Shown in pieces: positions 62,918 through 64,000 of a stretch of 64,000 bases of DNA. Position 1 is the stretch's first letter. Each line of letters opens with the position of its first letter. Source of the stretch: Planctomycetota bacterium (GTDB lineage Bacteria; Planctomycetota; UBA8108; JACQVS01); assembly GCA_028280485.1 (NCBI GenBank), contig JANQLS010000116.1, forward strand, positions 22,512 through 86,511, given 5' to 3'. The notes under the pieces were generated by a model. It did not search any database and was not told where the DNA came from. It saw nothing but the letters and a program-made list of their open reading frames with translations. The position numbers and the translations under genes are program-made.

Positions 62918-63352
62918 TCAACTCCCCTTGGCCGAAGTTTCGGGCTGATTATCGGCGGAGAGCTCCTTTGAAGCCGATTTCGAAGCATCAAGTGTACGGT
63001 CTTGGGGTTTCGACCGAGCTGAATCCGAGGCCAACTTTAGGACTGTTTCCAAGGCGTCGAGGTATTTCATGAATCCTTGCCGCCCGTTGTCCGTTAAAAA
63101 AACGGTCGTTCGGGGACGTGCCCCTACGAAATCCTTCTGAATGCGAACAACTTCAGCATCGACCAACATCTTCAGGTGACGATTGAGATTCCCGTCGGTC
63201 AGATCACAGAGATCCCGAATTTCACGAAACGTCAAACCCCCTTCGGTCCCCGCCAAATGGGATAGGATAGCTAACCTTTTAGGTTCATGAAAAAGGCGCT
63301 CGAGTTCTCCATAAGGATCTATTTGATTTTCGGAGTTCACAGAATCGTTCAT
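62918..63352 (-). CDS. Winged-helix transcriptional regulator
   Basis: About 144 residues from an ATG with GAGGAA nine bases upstream; the TTG at 63370 is a longer alternative. A winged-helix core (PKRLAILSHLAGTEGGLTFR, CDLTDGNLNRHLKMLVDAEV) of the ArsR/MarR-like type recognises DNA. No metal-binding or ligand motif is evident. A low-complexity C-terminal tail follows. It lies 166 bases upstream of the MATE gene on the same strand and may regulate it. Confidence 0.88.
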   Translation of the reverse strand: MNDSVNSENQIDPYGELERLFHEPKRLAILSHLAGTEGGLTFREIRDLCDLTDGNLNRHLKMLVDAEVVRIQKDFVGARPRTTVFLTDNGRQGFMKYLDALETVLKLASDSARSKPQDRTLDASKSASKELSADNQPETSAKGS

Positions 63353-63370
63353 AGAATCAAAGTTCCTCAA

Positions 63371-63666
63371 TCACGCTTCAATTAGTAATCAAAGCCTGGT
63401 GATTTTAGTACAAGAGTCTTATTTCAGTTCGTAGGCCTCAGGCACGCAAACATTATAAAATATCTAAAGTGCGGGTGTACTAAGTTATATAACGCACCCC
63501 TAAATCAAAACACAAAGAACTCTGCATAGCAAAGATTATCTTGCTCGATGTCGATCTTTTGGGGGTCAAAAAGAGATAAGTGCTTTATTTGAAATGAATT
63601 GGAAAGAACGAAGGAATTGGCAGCAGGTTAGGTTTAGAGCGTCAAAAAGTGGAAAAATCAATTAAC
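63371..63666. other. Spacer upstream of the regulator
   Basis: AT-rich DNA without a gene; it should hold the promoter of the winged-helix regulator. GTAGGCCTCAGGC near 63431 could be a degenerate GTAG hairpin, but it is too short to call. Confidence 0.5.
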
Positions 63667-63717
63667 TAGCCCGAAGTGTTAGCGAGGGAGCATTCCCCTC
63701 GCTAGCGCTTCGGGCTA
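63667..63717. repeat. Inverted repeat, CCCTCGCTAGCGCTTCGGGCTA family
   Basis: Arms 63667-63688 and 63696-63717, 22 bases each with a 7-base loop. Two positions do not pair as DNA, but both are G-U wobbles in plus-strand RNA and A-C mismatches in minus-strand RNA, which suggests that the plus-strand RNA form is the selected one. Confidence 0.88.
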
Positions 63718-63720
63718 ATT

Positions 63721-64000
63721 AGTTCCTGTTGATTAAACAGGAACTAAGCCGAGTTGGGATCAACTCGGCCGCGGACATGGGCTCGCAGAGTCTATGTTCA
63801 GCGGAGTGAAAGCAAATCTGTGATTTGCTGAAACGGTTGAATCAGGCTCCGCAGGGGCAAGATTCAACAGAAACTAATTATATTTGCGTGGGACCACGCA
63901 AATCACAAACATAGGCTAAAAGCCTATGTTTTGTGGAGCGACGCCGCAGCCCTTTTGGGCTATGCCAGAGGCATAGGTAGAACTGCTTGGAGCGTTTGAA
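63721..64000 (+). repeat. Multi-hairpin cassette, copy C, running off the window
   Basis: The longest copy. Hairpins in order: AGTTCCTGTT/AACAGGAACT (63721-63745); GCCGAGTTG/CAACTCGGC (63748-63769); CATGGGCTC/GAGTCTATG (63776-63796); GCAAATC/GATTTGC (63812-63828); GTTGAATC/GATTCAAC around GCTCC/GGGGC (63836-63868); ATTTGCGTGG/CCACGCAAAT (63882-63903); CATAGGCT/AGCCTATG (63910-63928); GCAGCCC/GGGCTATGC (63946-63965); TATGCC/GGCATA (63961-63975). The last bases (63977-64000) may begin another closing hairpin. Confidence 0.88.

Noticed and set aside
63721..64000. tRNA or other known structured RNA in the hairpin cassette
   Set aside because: Stems and loops do not form a cloverleaf or a riboswitch core that I recognise; hairpins are independent and tandem.

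Overview
The window reads as chromosomal DNA of a motile, Gram-negative-type bacterium of the Planctomycetota or a close PVC-group relative. The lineage call rests on family content: a PSCyt1/DUF1549/DUF1553 cytochrome-like protein followed by a Tat-exported DUF1501 protein and a WD40 protein, two secreted proteins ending in dockerin-like EF-hand pairs, a lamin-tail/CotH protein, an ECF sigma factor overlapping a large membrane regulator gene, and intergenic DNA packed with palindromic repeats. The phylum is an inference from gene families; no rRNA or other marker gene is present. No tRNA, rRNA, CRISPR array, transposase or prophage gene was seen.

Layout. 1-2923: ECF sigma factor translationally coupled (ATGA overlap) to a large regulator that runs off the left edge. 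3533-7522: secreted lamin-tail/CotH/dockerin protein. 8381-23443: a signalling and motility block. It holds a HAMP protein, a two-TM chemoreceptor-like protein, a STAS protein with a structured leader, a response regulator-PP2C-HATPase protein, a full chemotaxis operon on the minus strand (cheY, cheA, cheW, globin-coupled chemoreceptor, cheR, cheD, cheB), then an FlhG-like ATPase and a GGDEF protein. 23718-31246: divergent pair of an FHA-TM-transglutaminase-like protein and a 1456-residue membrane-anchored protein. 31541-46568: mixed housekeeping and envelope genes (metallophosphatase, second STAS protein, secreted TIM-barrel-like protein, M20 peptidase, thiolase, CCA-type nucleotidyltransferase, AsmA-like protein, sugar epimerase, alpha/alpha-toroid protein). 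46827-55775: HATPase kinase-like protein, UDP-sugar pyrophosphorylase, the PSCyt1/DUF1501/WD40 trio, a methyltransferase and a PLD-type nuclease. 56029-63352: GloVer-repeat dockerin protein, enolase-superfamily enzyme, DUF72 protein, double cyclophilin lipoprotein, MATE transporter and a winged-helix regulator.

How the parts fit. CheA/CheW/CheY with CheR, CheB and CheD form a complete signalling and adaptation set. The operon's own receptor is soluble, with a globin domain and an EWEEF tail suited to CheR/CheB tethering, so oxygen or redox sensing is the likely input. The STAS protein and the RR-PP2C-HATPase protein look like a partner-switching pair of the HsbA/HsbR kind. A second STAS protein (32812-33129) and a stand-alone HATPase (46827-47387) may belong to the same logic.

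The least explained material is intergenic. I see at least four repeat families: (1) a cassette of many short hairpins in a row, with four copies or partial copies, all in the same orientation, and stem changes that keep pairing; (2) GTAG-headed hairpins that resemble REP elements of the RAYT type, some in inverted pairs; (3) long inverted repeats built on a CCCTCGCTAACGCTTCGGGCT-like theme; (4) a composite inverted repeat at 42968-43147. They sit between genes, sometimes contribute start or stop codons, and are the best candidates here for undescribed elements.
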